Assembly (NCBI GenBank): GCA_964607835.1
Contig: CAZSLL010000004.1
Location: 15,649-79,648, forward strand
Source: DAOVFN01 sp964607835
Lineage (GTDB): Archaea; Aenigmatarchaeota; Aenigmatarchaeia; QMZP01
DNA length: 64,000 nt
Direction of reading: 5' to 3'
Positions 6,724 through 14,302 of the stretch are shown here, piece after piece. The notes beneath the pieces are model-generated. The model was not told where the DNA came from. It saw nothing but the letters and a program-made list of their open reading frames with translations, and searched no databases. Both the position numbers and the translations under genes were made by a program. Each line of letters starts with the position of its first letter. The stretch's first letter is position 1.

Positions 6724-8046
6724 ATGGCTGACCTCATGCTGTCGGTGATGTACTTCGGGGTCCTGCTCGGGCTCGGCATCATCGTGGCCAACCTGCTAAA
6801 GAAGGTCAGCATACCGGACACATTCTTCCTGCTCCTGCTCGGGCTGGTGCTAGGACCAACCGTGTACAACAACCCCGCCATCACGGGATTCATATCCACA
6901 ACGCTGATTGATGTTTCTGTCATGGGGACCATACCGGATTTCCTGAGGGTCCTGGCCCTCATCATGGTGGTGTTCACCGGAACCTTCAACCTGGGGCTGA
7001 GGACGTTCCAGAAGCTCGGGGGGCTTGCCATCAACCTGGCCGTGGCCGGGGTCATCATAACCACAGTGGTCATGGGGCTGGTGGCCAACCTCTTCTTCGG
7101 GCTGGACATAATCTACTCATTCCTTCTGGCTGCGGTTCTGTCGGGAACGTGCACCAGCGTGGTCTTTGCCTTCGAGGATTCGCTGAAAAAGGCCGGGGAC
7201 ACCCTCAAGATAATCAAGCTGGAGTCTGTCATAAACTCTCCACTGAGCGTTCTTCTGCCCATACTCTTCCTGGACCTGGTGGCTATAGAGCCGGGTGCCA
7301 TAATAGACCCCCTCCAGTACCTGAACCAGTTCTGGGTCATGGTGGCAGTGGGTGTGGGAGCCGGGCTAATACTCGGCGTGGGCATAACCAAGATACTGAG
7401 GGGCATGCTCCACAAGTACTCTGTGCTCATGCTCTTTGCGGTGGCACTGATTACCTATGCAATGGCCGAGAACGTTGGGGGGTCGGGTATGCTGGCCGTG
7501 GCAGTGGCCGGGCTGGTCTCGGGGAACGCCCTGAACAAGAGGCATGACAACATACAGCAGTTCGACGACCACCTCTCAGAGATGCTCAGGATATCGGTGT
7601 TCACGCTCCTGGGTGCCCAGGTGAGCCTGTTCATAACCATAGAGCAGTTCATGCTGGTTGTGGCCTTCTTCCTCATAATGTTCTTCATAAGGCCCATCAT
7701 ACTCCTTCCCGTGCTCGGGGCCAAGAAATGCGACTTCACGAAGAGGGATTTCCTGCTCATGAGCTTCGTGTCCCCCAGGGGCCTCAGTGCTGCTGCCATC
7801 GCTCCCATAGTGGCATCTGCCATCATAGCGGCAGGTGCGCCCGCACTGGCCAACACCCTGGTGAACGTGATATTCCTGGTCATAATGCTATCCGTGCTGT
7901 TCAGCTCAGGGGCCGCCATCCTGCTCGGAAGGGGCTACAGCAAGGGGAAATGCGAGAAAGAACCCAAGGAATCTGAGCCTGACGAGACGGGCTCTGTGGA
8001 CACAGACGCGCCCGGAACGGGCGACGAGAGCACTACTTCAACCTGA
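6724..8046 (+). CDS. Cation/proton antiporter, CPA2 (Kef-type) family
   Basis: This is a 440-residue membrane protein with about 12 hydrophobic spans in residues 1-405 and an acidic, low-complexity cytoplasmic tail (residues 406-440, rich in E, D, S, T and G). The segment FFLLLLGLVLGPTVYNN near residue 40 and the discontinuous helices around A-V-L-S-G-T-C-T-S-V-V fit the Na+/H+ exchanger fold. There is no TrkA-N or other nucleotide-binding domain, so it is a channel-only type. It would exchange Na+ or K+ for protons. The 3' end overlaps the convergent aminotransferase gene by 14 nt. Confidence 0.85.
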   Translation: MADLMLSVMYFGVLLGLGIIVANLLKKVSIPDTFFLLLLGLVLGPTVYNNPAITGFISTTLIDVSVMGTIPDFLRVLALIMVVFTGTFNLGLRTFQKLGGLAINLAVAGVIITTVVMGLVANLFFGLDIIYSFLLAAVLSGTCTSVVFAFEDSLKKAGDTLKIIKLESVINSPLSVLLPILFLDLVAIEPGAIIDPLQYLNQFWVMVAVGVGAGLILGVGITKILRGMLHKYSVLMLFAVALITYAMAENVGGSGMLAVAVAGLVSGNALNKRHDNIQQFDDHLSEMLRISVFTLLGAQVSLFITIEQFMLVVAFFLIMFFIRPIILLPVLGAKKCDFTKRDFLLMSFVSPRGLSAAAIAPIVASAIIAAGAPALANTLVNVIFLVIMLSVLFSSGAAILLGRGYSKGKCEKEPKESEPDETGSVDTDAPGTGDESTTST

Positions 8047-9334
8047 GCGAGCGCATGCTTTTGCAGAGAACGTCCAGGCCCTGGTCGAGCTCCTTTATGG
8101 TGATGTTCAGAGGGGGCATGAGCCTCACCACTGATTCCCCGCATGATAGGAGCACAAGCCCTTTTTTGAAGCAGGACTGCAGGGTCTGTGAGCAGGCCTT
8201 CTTGGCGGGCTCCTTGGTTCGCCTGTTCTTGACCAGCTCAACACCTGTCATGAGGCCCTTTCCCCTTACATCGCCTATTATGTCGAGGTCCTCCTGGAGC
8301 TCCCTGAGCCTGGAGCGGGCGTGCTTCCCGAGCTTTTCCGCATTCTTGTCCAGCTTGTGCTTTTTCATGTAATCTATGGTGGCGATTGAAGCCTGCACAG
8401 AGAGGGGGTTGCCAGAGAAGGTTGACGCATGGGCCCCGGGAGGCCAGTCCATTATGTCAGCGCGGGCTATGCAGGCGCCAAGGGGCATGCCGCCGCCAAG
8501 GGCCTTTGCAGAGCACACTATGTCAGGAGTGATGCCTGAGTGCTCTGAAGCGAACCATTTCCCTGTCCTGCACATGCCAGACTGCACCTCGTCAGCCACC
8601 AGCAGGAATCCATTCTTGCGGCAGAGGGACTGGAGGCCCTGGAGGAACCGGTCAGGCGGGACTATGTAACCTCCCTCGCCCTGTATGGGCTCCACGAAAA
8701 CAGAGGCGACCTCGTCAGGGGGCACAATCTTCTGGAGTATGTGCTCCTCAAGGTAGCCAAGGCACTGGAGGCCGCAGGACTCCCTGTCCTGGCCGAAGGG
8801 GCAGCGGTAGCAGTATGCGTAGGGAGCGTGGGTGACGCTGGGCACGAGGGGAGTGAAATGGTCCCTGTGGGTGAGCTTGGAGCCCGAGAGTGTCATGGAG
8901 CCGTAGGTCCTTCCGTGGAAGGAGCCCATGAACGAGATGATGCGGGGCTTCTTGGAGTGCCACCTGGAGAGCTTGAAGGCGCACTCAACGGTCTCTGTAC
9001 CTGAGTTGGTGTAGAAGACCTTCTTGGGGAATTTCCCTGGTGTGAGATTTACAAGCTTTCCCGCCAGGTCAACAGAGGGCCTGTTGTAGAAGTCTGTCCC
9101 GGCATTGTGGAGGATTCTGCCTGCCTGGGCCTTCACTGCCCGGACCACGTCCGAGTTGGAGTGGCCCACTGAAGAGACGGCAATGCCCGCGGCGAAGTCA
9201 AGGTACTTCTTCCCGTCCACGTCCCAAAGCCAGGAGCCCTTGCCCCTCTCTATGACCAGGTCATAGGAGCGGGTATAAGAGGGCGAGATTAGCCTGCTGT
9301 CATCTGCCACTACCTTGGAGGCCTTTCCGGGCAT
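8033..9334 (-). CDS. Class III PLP aminotransferase (GabT/ArgD-like)
   Basis: This is a 433-residue fold-type I aminotransferase. V-A-D-E-V-Q-S-G-M-C-R-T-G-K-W holds the Asp that contacts the PLP ring nitrogen, and S-A-K-A-L-G-G-G-M-P-L-G-A holds the Schiff-base lysine. F-S-G-N-P-L-S follows. A Cys-rich segment at about residues 163-185 (C-Y-R-C-P-F-G...C-G-L-Q-C) matches insertions in archaeal members of the broad-specificity GabT/ornithine aminotransferase group. The true substrate cannot be read from the sequence. It is monocistronic, with the start about 20 nt after an A/T-rich region. Confidence 0.88.
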   Translation of the reverse strand: MPGKASKVVADDSRLISPSYTRSYDLVIERGKGSWLWDVDGKKYLDFAAGIAVSSVGHSNSDVVRAVKAQAGRILHNAGTDFYNRPSVDLAGKLVNLTPGKFPKKVFYTNSGTETVECAFKLSRWHSKKPRIISFMGSFHGRTYGSMTLSGSKLTHRDHFTPLVPSVTHAPYAYCYRCPFGQDRESCGLQCLGYLEEHILQKIVPPDEVASVFVEPIQGEGGYIVPPDRFLQGLQSLCRKNGFLLVADEVQSGMCRTGKWFASEHSGITPDIVCSAKALGGGMPLGACIARADIMDWPPGAHASTFSGNPLSVQASIATIDYMKKHKLDKNAEKLGKHARSRLRELQEDLDIIGDVRGKGLMTGVELVKNRRTKEPAKKACSQTLQSCFKKGLVLLSCGESVVRLMPPLNITIKELDQGLDVLCKSMRSLRLK

Positions 9335-9526
9335 GCATTATTATTGCACGGGCCGGCTTTTATCTTTACATGAGCGGCATTGAAATGACACCCGCTTCCT
9401 CTGAAGGCCAAAGCCTGCGGTATAGCTGTGCGGGTTACATAAAGTCTCATTCGCCTTACCGGCTAAAGCAGGGGGGTTCTGGCATGGTGCGGATAAGAAT
9501 AAAAAATTTCACCCAAAGAATAGGGA

Positions 9527-10063
9527 GTGAAGAAGCTATCCAGAAGGGAATTCCTTGCATTCTCGGCCGCAGCAATATTGGACCTTTATACAGCAGGGCC
9601 TGCTTCAGGTCAGGGGCATGTGCATCATGGAGAGATAAGGGTTTCCCTGGATGAGGAGCCTGAGCTTGTTTTCGAGGGACAACTGGGGGTTCTTACATAT
9701 CCGGTTGTTGCCGGAAGGAAGGGATATGGCACGCCCAGGGGCGAATTCTCTGTGCTGAGGAAGGTGCACAAGCCATCCTGGTGCCCTAATCCCGAAAGGA
9801 GATGGGTACAGAGGACAGAATGGTACATGGAATATTATTCAAGGACTGGAAACAGGTGCATCCCATATTCGCACCCGAACCATCCCCTTGGACCATGGAA
9901 GCTGATATTCGAGCCTCACGGGTATGCAATTCATGGCAAAGGGGACAAAGCGCTTGACAAGGGTTCAAGATACGCTTCCCATGGCTGCATAAGAATGAGG
10001 GACGAGGACATCTGTGAGCTGGCTCCGATGGTTGGTGTGGGAACCCCTGTGCTTATCGGATAA
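9527..10063 (+). CDS. Exported L,D-transpeptidase (YkuD)
   Basis: This 178-residue protein starts with a GTG codon; AATAAAAAATTT about 20-30 nt upstream suggests a leaderless transcript. S-R-R-E-F-L-A-F-S at residues 5-13 is a Tat-type twin-arginine signal. The YkuD domain follows with G-T-P-R-G-E-F at about 70, I-H-G-K-G near 143, and the catalytic S-H-G-C-I-R-M at about 157-163. Such enzymes crosslink murein in bacteria. Archaea lack murein, so acquisition from bacteria and a role against foreign peptidoglycan or a different polymer are possible. Confidence 0.88.
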   Translation: MKKLSRREFLAFSAAAILDLYTAGPASGQGHVHHGEIRVSLDEEPELVFEGQLGVLTYPVVAGRKGYGTPRGEFSVLRKVHKPSWCPNPERRWVQRTEWYMEYYSRTGNRCIPYSHPNHPLGPWKLIFEPHGYAIHGKGDKALDKGSRYASHGCIRMRDEDICELAPMVGVGTPVLIG

Positions 10064-10095
10064 CCATTTTTAAGCACAATTACACCTATTGGTAT

Positions 10096-10370
10096 GGGGC
10101 CGTGGTGTTAAGCCTTTACGGACGCTTCCGCTGTCACAAAGGCTTAAGCCAAATGGTAGCCCATAACAGTGCAATGGGGCCGTGGTGTTAAGCCTTTACG
10201 GACGCTTCCGCTGTCACAAAGGCTTAAGNNNNNNNNNNNNNNNNNNNNNNNNNNNNNNNNNNNNNNNNNNNNNNNNNNNNNNNNNNNNNNNNNNNNNNNN
10301 NNNNNNNNNNNNNNNNNNNNNNNNNNNNTCACAAAGGCTTAAGCCAAATGGTAGCCCATAACAGTGCAAT
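10096..10370. repeat. 80-bp tandem repeat array (contains an assembly gap)
   Basis: One full unit is 10096-10175. A second begins at 10176 and is cut by the gap at 10228, and 10329-10370 matches unit positions 39-80. Where they can be compared, the units are identical. Each unit begins with GGGGCCGTGGTGT, the first 13 nt of the tRNA-Pro gene that ends the array. Unit positions 13-22 and 43-52 (TTAAGCCTTT and AAAGGCTTAA) form a perfect 10-bp stem that encloses a smaller CGGA/TCCG stem. Copy number is unknown because of the gap. Confidence 0.92.
10229..10328. other. Assembly gap of exactly 100 N
   Basis: One hundred undetermined bases lie inside the 80-bp tandem array. A round 100 is a conventional scaffold filler, so the true array length is not known. 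Confidence 0.97.
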
Positions 10371-10410
10371 GGGGCCGTGGTGTAGCTTGGTCCAGCATCG
10401 GAGCTTCGGG

Positions 10411-10521
10411 AGAGCCTTTCTTTACGGGAGCTCCCGCTTCCGCAAGAAACCCTTGGGAAAGAAACAAGCAAATTCGCACAGGAGTGCTCTCAGTCCCGAG
10501 GGACTGACAGGAGGCCGAGAA
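10411..10521 (+). other. tRNA-Pro intron 1 (anticodon loop, 111 nt)
   Basis: The central helix is TTCG (10405-10408) with CGAG (10516-10519), followed by a 3-nt AAA bulge on the 3' side. On the 5' side the next helix, GCCTTT with AGGAGGC, leaves a 5-nt bulge (GGAGA), so this is a relaxed rather than a strict bulge-helix-bulge. Inside the intron are a 12-nt palindrome CGGGAGCTCCCG and a hairpin CAGTCCC-GA-GGGACTG. Confidence 0.75.
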
Positions 10522-10542
10522 AGCTCCAGACCCGAGTTCAAA

Positions 10543-10593
10543 CACCCTTTTCAGTATGAACAGGCAAAAGCGTGTGCGGAAAAGGGTTGGAAG
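10543..10593 (+). other. tRNA-Pro intron 2 (T-loop, 51 nt)
   Basis: This is a canonical bulge-helix-bulge. The exon stem GAG/CTC is followed by bulge AGT, the central helix TTCA/TGGA, bulge AAC, and the intron stem ACCCTTTTC/GAAAAGGGT of nine perfect pairs. Cutting after the second base of each bulge restores the T-loop TTCAAAT. Confidence 0.85.
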
Positions 10594-10683
10594 TCTCGGC
10601 GGCCCCATACACCTTTTATTTGACAGGACAATGGGAACCAGGCCCCCGGGAACCTGGTTCAGATGGCTTAAGATACAAGGGCA

Positions 10684-11082
10684 TTACCTGCAAACCTTCT
10701 CGAAGTACTCCTTCTGCACCCTGCCGTCCCTTTTTAGCGTGACCTTCACGATGTCGCATCCGGGGTCATTGGGGTCCTTTGCGTAGAATTCTGTCTCTAT
10801 CCGCTCGTCCCCCTCTTCTGCTTCATAAGCGTATGGCCTGCCTGTCTCGGCTGTCCTTTCAGCAGAACGCCTTGCCATCTCCTCGGTTGTGAGGTCATAT
10901 ACCCCGCCCAGGCCGGCTCCAAGAAGTGCGCCCCATCCCGCGCCTTTCCAGCCTTTCGTGAGTCCACCCACGCCAGCTCCAATGAGCGCGCCTGACTTCA
11001 CGGCCTTTGACTGACCGCAGGATGTCCATAGAAACATGGAAAACGCCAGCATAATAAGCAATAAGATGCGCATTCTTTTCAT
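10684..11082 (-). CDS. Glycine-zipper lipoprotein
   Basis: This 132-residue protein has a lipoprotein signal (MKRMRILLLIMLAFSMFLWTSC) and a short glycine-zipper segment, S-G-A-L-I-G-A-G-V-G-G and G-A-L-L-G-A-G-L-G-G (residues 31-60). A charged C-terminal domain ends with Y-F-E-K-V-C-R. Glycine-zipper lipoproteins of this style are common in Gram-negative bacteria and unusual in archaea. I start at 11082, where the signal peptide begins; the open frame extends to 11301 without signal features. Function is unknown; membrane insertion through the glycine zipper is inferred. Confidence 0.72.
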   Translation of the reverse strand: MKRMRILLLIMLAFSMFLWTSCGQSKAVKSGALIGAGVGGLTKGWKGAGWGALLGAGLGGVYDLTTEEMARRSAERTAETGRPYAYEAEEGDERIETEFYAKDPNDPGCDIVKVTLKRDGRVQKEYFEKVCR

Positions 11083-11387
11083 CTCAGAACCCCTTTCCTC
11101 CCGATTAGGGAATTGGTTGGTGAGAAATCGAAAGACAGCATAATAAGGGCTGTCCCTCGGGTCAACTATATTCACGGCTCGAAGGGTTTCCTGGGAGCCG
11201 GGATTTCCATCGGACATGCCTGCGCGCGGTTCACAGCGAACCCGGCGGTAATTTTTGTGCTTGGAACAGTGGAGAGAATGATTTGAGTATGTTGGGGGCA
11301 AGCAATTTATAGACTCTACTTGGGGGGGATATACCAGTCATCGGGGATGCCATACTGAAAGCTAAGATGGCTATTATCTGGATGTTT
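11083..11387. other. Gene-free stretch with no assigned feature
   Basis: I see no gene here. It holds GC-rich short inverted repeats (GGTTC...GAACC at about 11229-11245) and the promoter region of the lipoprotein gene. The extended minus frame lacks any protein-like signal. Confidence 0.5.
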
Positions 11388-12317
11388 TCAAGGGGATTTC
11401 AGTAGTCTGTCTGGCGGAATGTCAAGAACGCACAGTATGGCATTCTTGATGGCGGAATTGACTTTTCTCAGTTCTTGCCTCTTTAAAGAGTAATGCTTAT
11501 GTGGTTCGCTGCCAAAGATGTCATGCATATAAAGGTCTTTGTTAACCTCAAGCTGAATTCCATGAACGCCATTGCATGGGTCTGAATGCATCCTTGTAAT
11601 GAACCCGCCCGAATAAGGCCAGTTGTATCCCACGCTGGTGCCCATATTTTCTGCACTTTCCTCCAGAGACTGGCCAAAGGCCTTTGTTATCATTGGATGA
11701 GCGGATTTCCCGCCAAGGTTGCCTATTATGAATCCCCTCCTGTCATCTCCGGCGTCAGGCTCGCCAGGAAGGCCCACCCCTGCAAGCGAATGCCCGTCAA
11801 GTAGAAACGCAGGGCCGCGGATATCTTTGACCTCTTTTATGGCATCCCTTAAACAGCTGTGATACAAATCATAGATAAGCTTGAGTGTTTTCAGGTCGCC
11901 GGGGGAAAGGGGACGAACAAGCGAGCATTTTCCAAAGGAGTCCAGATACTCTGTGGCGCTTGCAGACAGGTGCCTCGGAACATTGCACTTCTCGCCTGAC
12001 CATCTCCTGTTAACATCGAGAACGGTTCTCAGAAGCCCTAGTCTGACAGAGGTTCCTGTGTTCTGGGCGAAGACCTTGTCAGTATGCATATCGACCTCTA
12101 TGAGGGTCTTATCAGATACTGAATAACACTTCTCAATGCCGTAAGGTACCAGCAATCCGCTGTGCGGGACTGATAGAACAAAATCTTCAGAATGTCTGGC
12201 CACTGATATAAAATGACCGGGTTCCATTTCTGAACTCTCGGAAGTAATGATATTGTATGTTTTCATCATTTCCGCAGGCTCATCAGTCCTGAGCTGGATT
12301 TCCTTGCCTTTCACCAT
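11388..12317 (-). CDS. N-formylglutamate amidohydrolase family protein
   Basis: This 309-residue protein matches the FGase fold (PF05013). S-V-P-H-S-G near residue 48, D-M-H-T-D near 75, L-L-D-G-H-S near 170 and G-I-Q-L-E-V-N-K near 255 supply the His, Asp and Glu residues that bind zinc and the substrate in this family. Histidine degradation genes are absent nearby. Its start overlaps the end of the ATP-grasp gene by about 35 nt, although a start at 12269 (MKTYNIITSE) would remove the overlap. Pairing with an amino-acid ligase suggests a role in making or trimming a small peptide or formylated amino acid; that is inference. Confidence 0.75.
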   Translation of the reverse strand: MVKGKEIQLRTDEPAEMMKTYNIITSESSEMEPGHFISVARHSEDFVLSVPHSGLLVPYGIEKCYSVSDKTLIEVDMHTDKVFAQNTGTSVRLGLLRTVLDVNRRWSGEKCNVPRHLSASATEYLDSFGKCSLVRPLSPGDLKTLKLIYDLYHSCLRDAIKEVKDIRGPAFLLDGHSLAGVGLPGEPDAGDDRRGFIIGNLGGKSAHPMITKAFGQSLEESAENMGTSVGYNWPYSGGFITRMHSDPCNGVHGIQLEVNKDLYMHDIFGSEPHKHYSLKRQELRKVNSAIKNAILCVLDIPPDRLLKSP

Positions 12318-13260
12318 CAAGAACTCTCTCTATGAAGTCGAGATATTCAGCAACACAATCGACTCCCCAGGCTTCCCTTAATCCCTTCACGCCGGGGGTC
12401 GCATTTATCTCAAATGTCTTCATCCTGCCCTTGCTGTCAAATACTGCATCAAGGGCATTAAAATTGATTTCGGGAAAGGCATCTATAACCTCTTTAGCCA
12501 TCTGTGACTGCTTAATGCTGGGGAAATACCTGCGCACACCCGCGCCTTTCTTAAGGTTGGTCTTCCATGTATCTCTGGGCGGCTCCCTTATAACCCATGG
12601 ATACTCATTTCCAGCAATATAGGTAATCCTCAGGTCACCATGCCTTATCTCTGGGCAGAACTCCTGAACTAACACAGAGCCGTATTTTTCCTGAAGGCTC
12701 AGTATGGCCCTCTCGGCAGATTCAGGGACTTCTACGCTAATCCTGTGAACCTGTTCGCCGTAGCCCACCCCGAACCTGTCCTTGGCCACCACATATCCAT
12801 CTATGTCATTTACCATGTTAAGGGCATCAAGGGCTTCCTCAGGAGTGGAGGCGCTGACAGTGAAGGGAGAGTGCTCAGGGCACCTCAGGAACACGTTGAG
12901 CTTGTCCTGGTTCATGAGAAAAGCGTCAACCGCGGGGTCAAAGAAAACCCTGTCCTCAGCAAGCGAAAGAATTCTTGTCCTCTCTTCAGGCTCCCTCAGG
13001 TCATTGCCGTCAATTATTACAGCGTCCAGGGCTGATACCTTCATATCTTTGTATTCTTCAATCTCCCTGCCGTATGAGCCCAGCATTACCCTCTTTCCAC
13101 AGATTTCCGGGCATTCGCCTTTAAGATAGACGTCTCCGATGCCAAACACATACACGTCATGTCCCCTCCTGAGGGCTTCATCTGACAAATAGTTTATCGT
13201 GGAATTCACAAAACCATGCGAGGCATCGTCGGCGCTTTCAATGCCAATCCTTATTTTCAT
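12283..13260 (-). CDS. ATP-grasp ligase, glutathione synthetase/RimK-like
   Basis: This 325-residue protein has the layout of GshB-like ATP-grasp enzymes. There is an N-terminal preATP-grasp domain, then DGYVVAKDRFGVGYGEQVHRI (about 153-173) in the position of the nucleotide-binding loop, L-V-Q-E-F-C-P near 195, R-I-T-Y-I-A near 211 and F-E-I-N-A-T-P-G near 287-294, which supplies the Mg-binding Glu and Asn. The substrate is unknown. It is translated directly upstream of, and overlaps, the N-formylglutamate amidohydrolase-like gene, and the two share the same leftward transcript. Confidence 0.75.
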   Translation of the reverse strand: MKIRIGIESADDASHGFVNSTINYLSDEALRRGHDVYVFGIGDVYLKGECPEICGKRVMLGSYGREIEEYKDMKVSALDAVIIDGNDLREPEERTRILSLAEDRVFFDPAVDAFLMNQDKLNVFLRCPEHSPFTVSASTPEEALDALNMVNDIDGYVVAKDRFGVGYGEQVHRISVEVPESAERAILSLQEKYGSVLVQEFCPEIRHGDLRITYIAGNEYPWVIREPPRDTWKTNLKKGAGVRRYFPSIKQSQMAKEVIDAFPEINFNALDAVFDSKGRMKTFEINATPGVKGLREAWGVDCVAEYLDFIERVLDGERQGNPAQD

Positions 13261-13340
13261 AAAGAGGGATTGACCATAAATTATTTAACTTCAATAACGC
13301 AGGGAGTACACCTATAATAAGAAGGGCCGGAAGACACCGC

Positions 13341-13772
13341 CTACTCTGAGACGATGTCCACCAGCTTAATCCTGAACTTGAGCTTCTTCCCGGCCAGAGG
13401 GTGATTGAGGTCCAGTTTCACGGCCTGTTCAGTGACCTCCACTATCTTGCCCGGAATCTGCCTTCCGTCCTGGGTGGAGAGGAGAAGCATCATGCCTTCC
13501 TTGGGCTCCTTGTCCTGGGGAAGCTTGTCCCTGGGAACCTCCTTCACCATCTGGGGATTGGGGTCGCCATAAGCATCAGCGGGCTCGAGCTCGAGCTCTT
13601 TCTCCTGGCCCTTTTCCATGCCCACGACAGCGTCCTCGAATCCCTTGATGACCTTTCCTGAGCCCAGCTCGAACTCTATGGGCTCCTTGCCCTCGCAGCT
13701 GTCGAACACAGTGCCATCCTCAAGGGTGCCGGTGTACTCCACCTTCACCTTGTCTCCTTTCTTGGCTGCCAT
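13341..13772 (-). CDS. FKBP-type peptidyl-prolyl isomerase (SlyD-like)
   Basis: This is a 143-residue archaeal short FKBP. VKVEYTGTLEDGTVFDS opens the FKBP domain, G-S-G-K-V-I-K-G-F-E follows, and an insert-in-flap domain spans about residues 65-120, giving SlyD-type chaperone plus isomerase activity. The late segment L-D-L-N-H-P-L-A-G-K-K-L is the family signature. It acts in the cytoplasm in protein folding. A TTTTAAAA box lies about 70 nt upstream of the ATG. Confidence 0.93.
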   Translation of the reverse strand: MAAKKGDKVKVEYTGTLEDGTVFDSCEGKEPIEFELGSGKVIKGFEDAVVGMEKGQEKELELEPADAYGDPNPQMVKEVPRDKLPQDKEPKEGMMLLLSTQDGRQIPGKIVEVTEQAVKLDLNHPLAGKKLKFRIKLVDIVSE

Positions 13773-13939
13773 AAAATCACTTCCTTAATCGCAGAAATCG
13801 AATTCTCACGATGTTGGTTTCCTTGAATCTTGTAGGGGGTCCTTTTAAAAGTAACCCAGGGTAATGGAAGGGGATTCACCAGTGAGTAAGAATGTGAATA
13901 ATGCCAAACAACAAGGCACCCTCAAAAATCGCTTTTAGC

Positions 13940-13961
13940 CCCGCTTTCCTGGGAAGGCGGG
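13940..13961 (-). terminator. Probable transcription terminator hairpin
   Basis: CCCGCTTTCC and GGAAGGCGGG pair over 10 bp with one G-T wobble. The hairpin lies 20-42 nt downstream of the zinc-ribbon stop and, read on the minus strand, is followed by A/T-rich sequence with a run of five T. Confidence 0.45.
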
Positions 13962-13981
13962 TCATTAGATGAGGCCCTCAA

Positions 13982-14149
13982 TCAGAACCTCTTTGGCCTT
14001 CGCTTCTGGAAGCAGTCCCTGCAGTACACAGGCCTGGATCCATCTGGCTTGAAGGGAACTTCGCACTCTTTTCCGCACTCAGAGCATGTGGTCTTGTGCA
14101 TCTCTCGGTTGAAGCTTCTTCGGTCGCCAGAGTCGCTGTCTCTTTCCAT
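13982..14149 (-). CDS. CxxC...CxxC zinc-ribbon protein
   Basis: This 55-residue protein contains C-S-E-C-G-K...V-P-F-K-P-D-G-S-R-P-V-Y-C-R-D-C-F, the CxxC-x17-CxxC zinc-ribbon module found alone or in larger proteins in archaea and bacteria. The start is the ATG at 14149 with a GGAG eight nt upstream; an open frame extends to 14224 but includes the promoter (CTTAAATACC on the minus strand). A nucleic-acid-binding role is usual for such ribbons but not shown here. Confidence 0.75.
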   Translation of the reverse strand: MERDSDSGDRRSFNREMHKTTCSECGKECEVPFKPDGSRPVYCRDCFQKRRPKRF

Positions 14150-14302
14150 TTGATTAACTCCTATTTCACTAAAAGGCCTTTCGGCCTCTACATAATCGGA
14201 TAGCGGGTATTTAAGGCTTTGCATTCATTTGCAGTGAAAATGTCCGGAAATGAGGAAAATCAGCACTTACTCTCACTTGCATCAAAAGGGGGGTTCCCCT
14301 TA

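Larger units (their letters stand above)
10371..10607 (+). tRNA. tRNA-Pro(CGG) with two introns
   Basis: Exons are 10371-10410, 10522-10542 and 10594-10607, giving a 75-nt tRNA without encoded CCA. The acceptor GGGGCCG pairs perfectly with CGGCCCC and the discriminator is A. The D-stem is GTGT/GCAT, the anticodon stem GGAGC/GCTCC, the loop TTCGGGA with anticodon CGG (10407-10409), the variable loop AGAC, the T-stem CCGAG/CTCGG and the T-loop TTCAAAT after splicing. Intron 1 sits at the canonical 37/38 position and intron 2 in the T-loop at 59/60. Two-intron tRNAs are known mainly from Thermoproteales and need a broad-specificity endonuclease, which the EndA at 37369-38565 could supply. Confidence 0.9.

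Noticed and set aside
10096..10370. CRISPR array
   Set aside because: The whole 80-bp unit is repeated without variable spacers, and no cas genes are present; it is a simple tandem array.
11083..11301. N-terminal extension of the glycine-zipper lipoprotein
   Set aside because: The signal peptide begins at 11082, so an extension of 73 residues would bury it.
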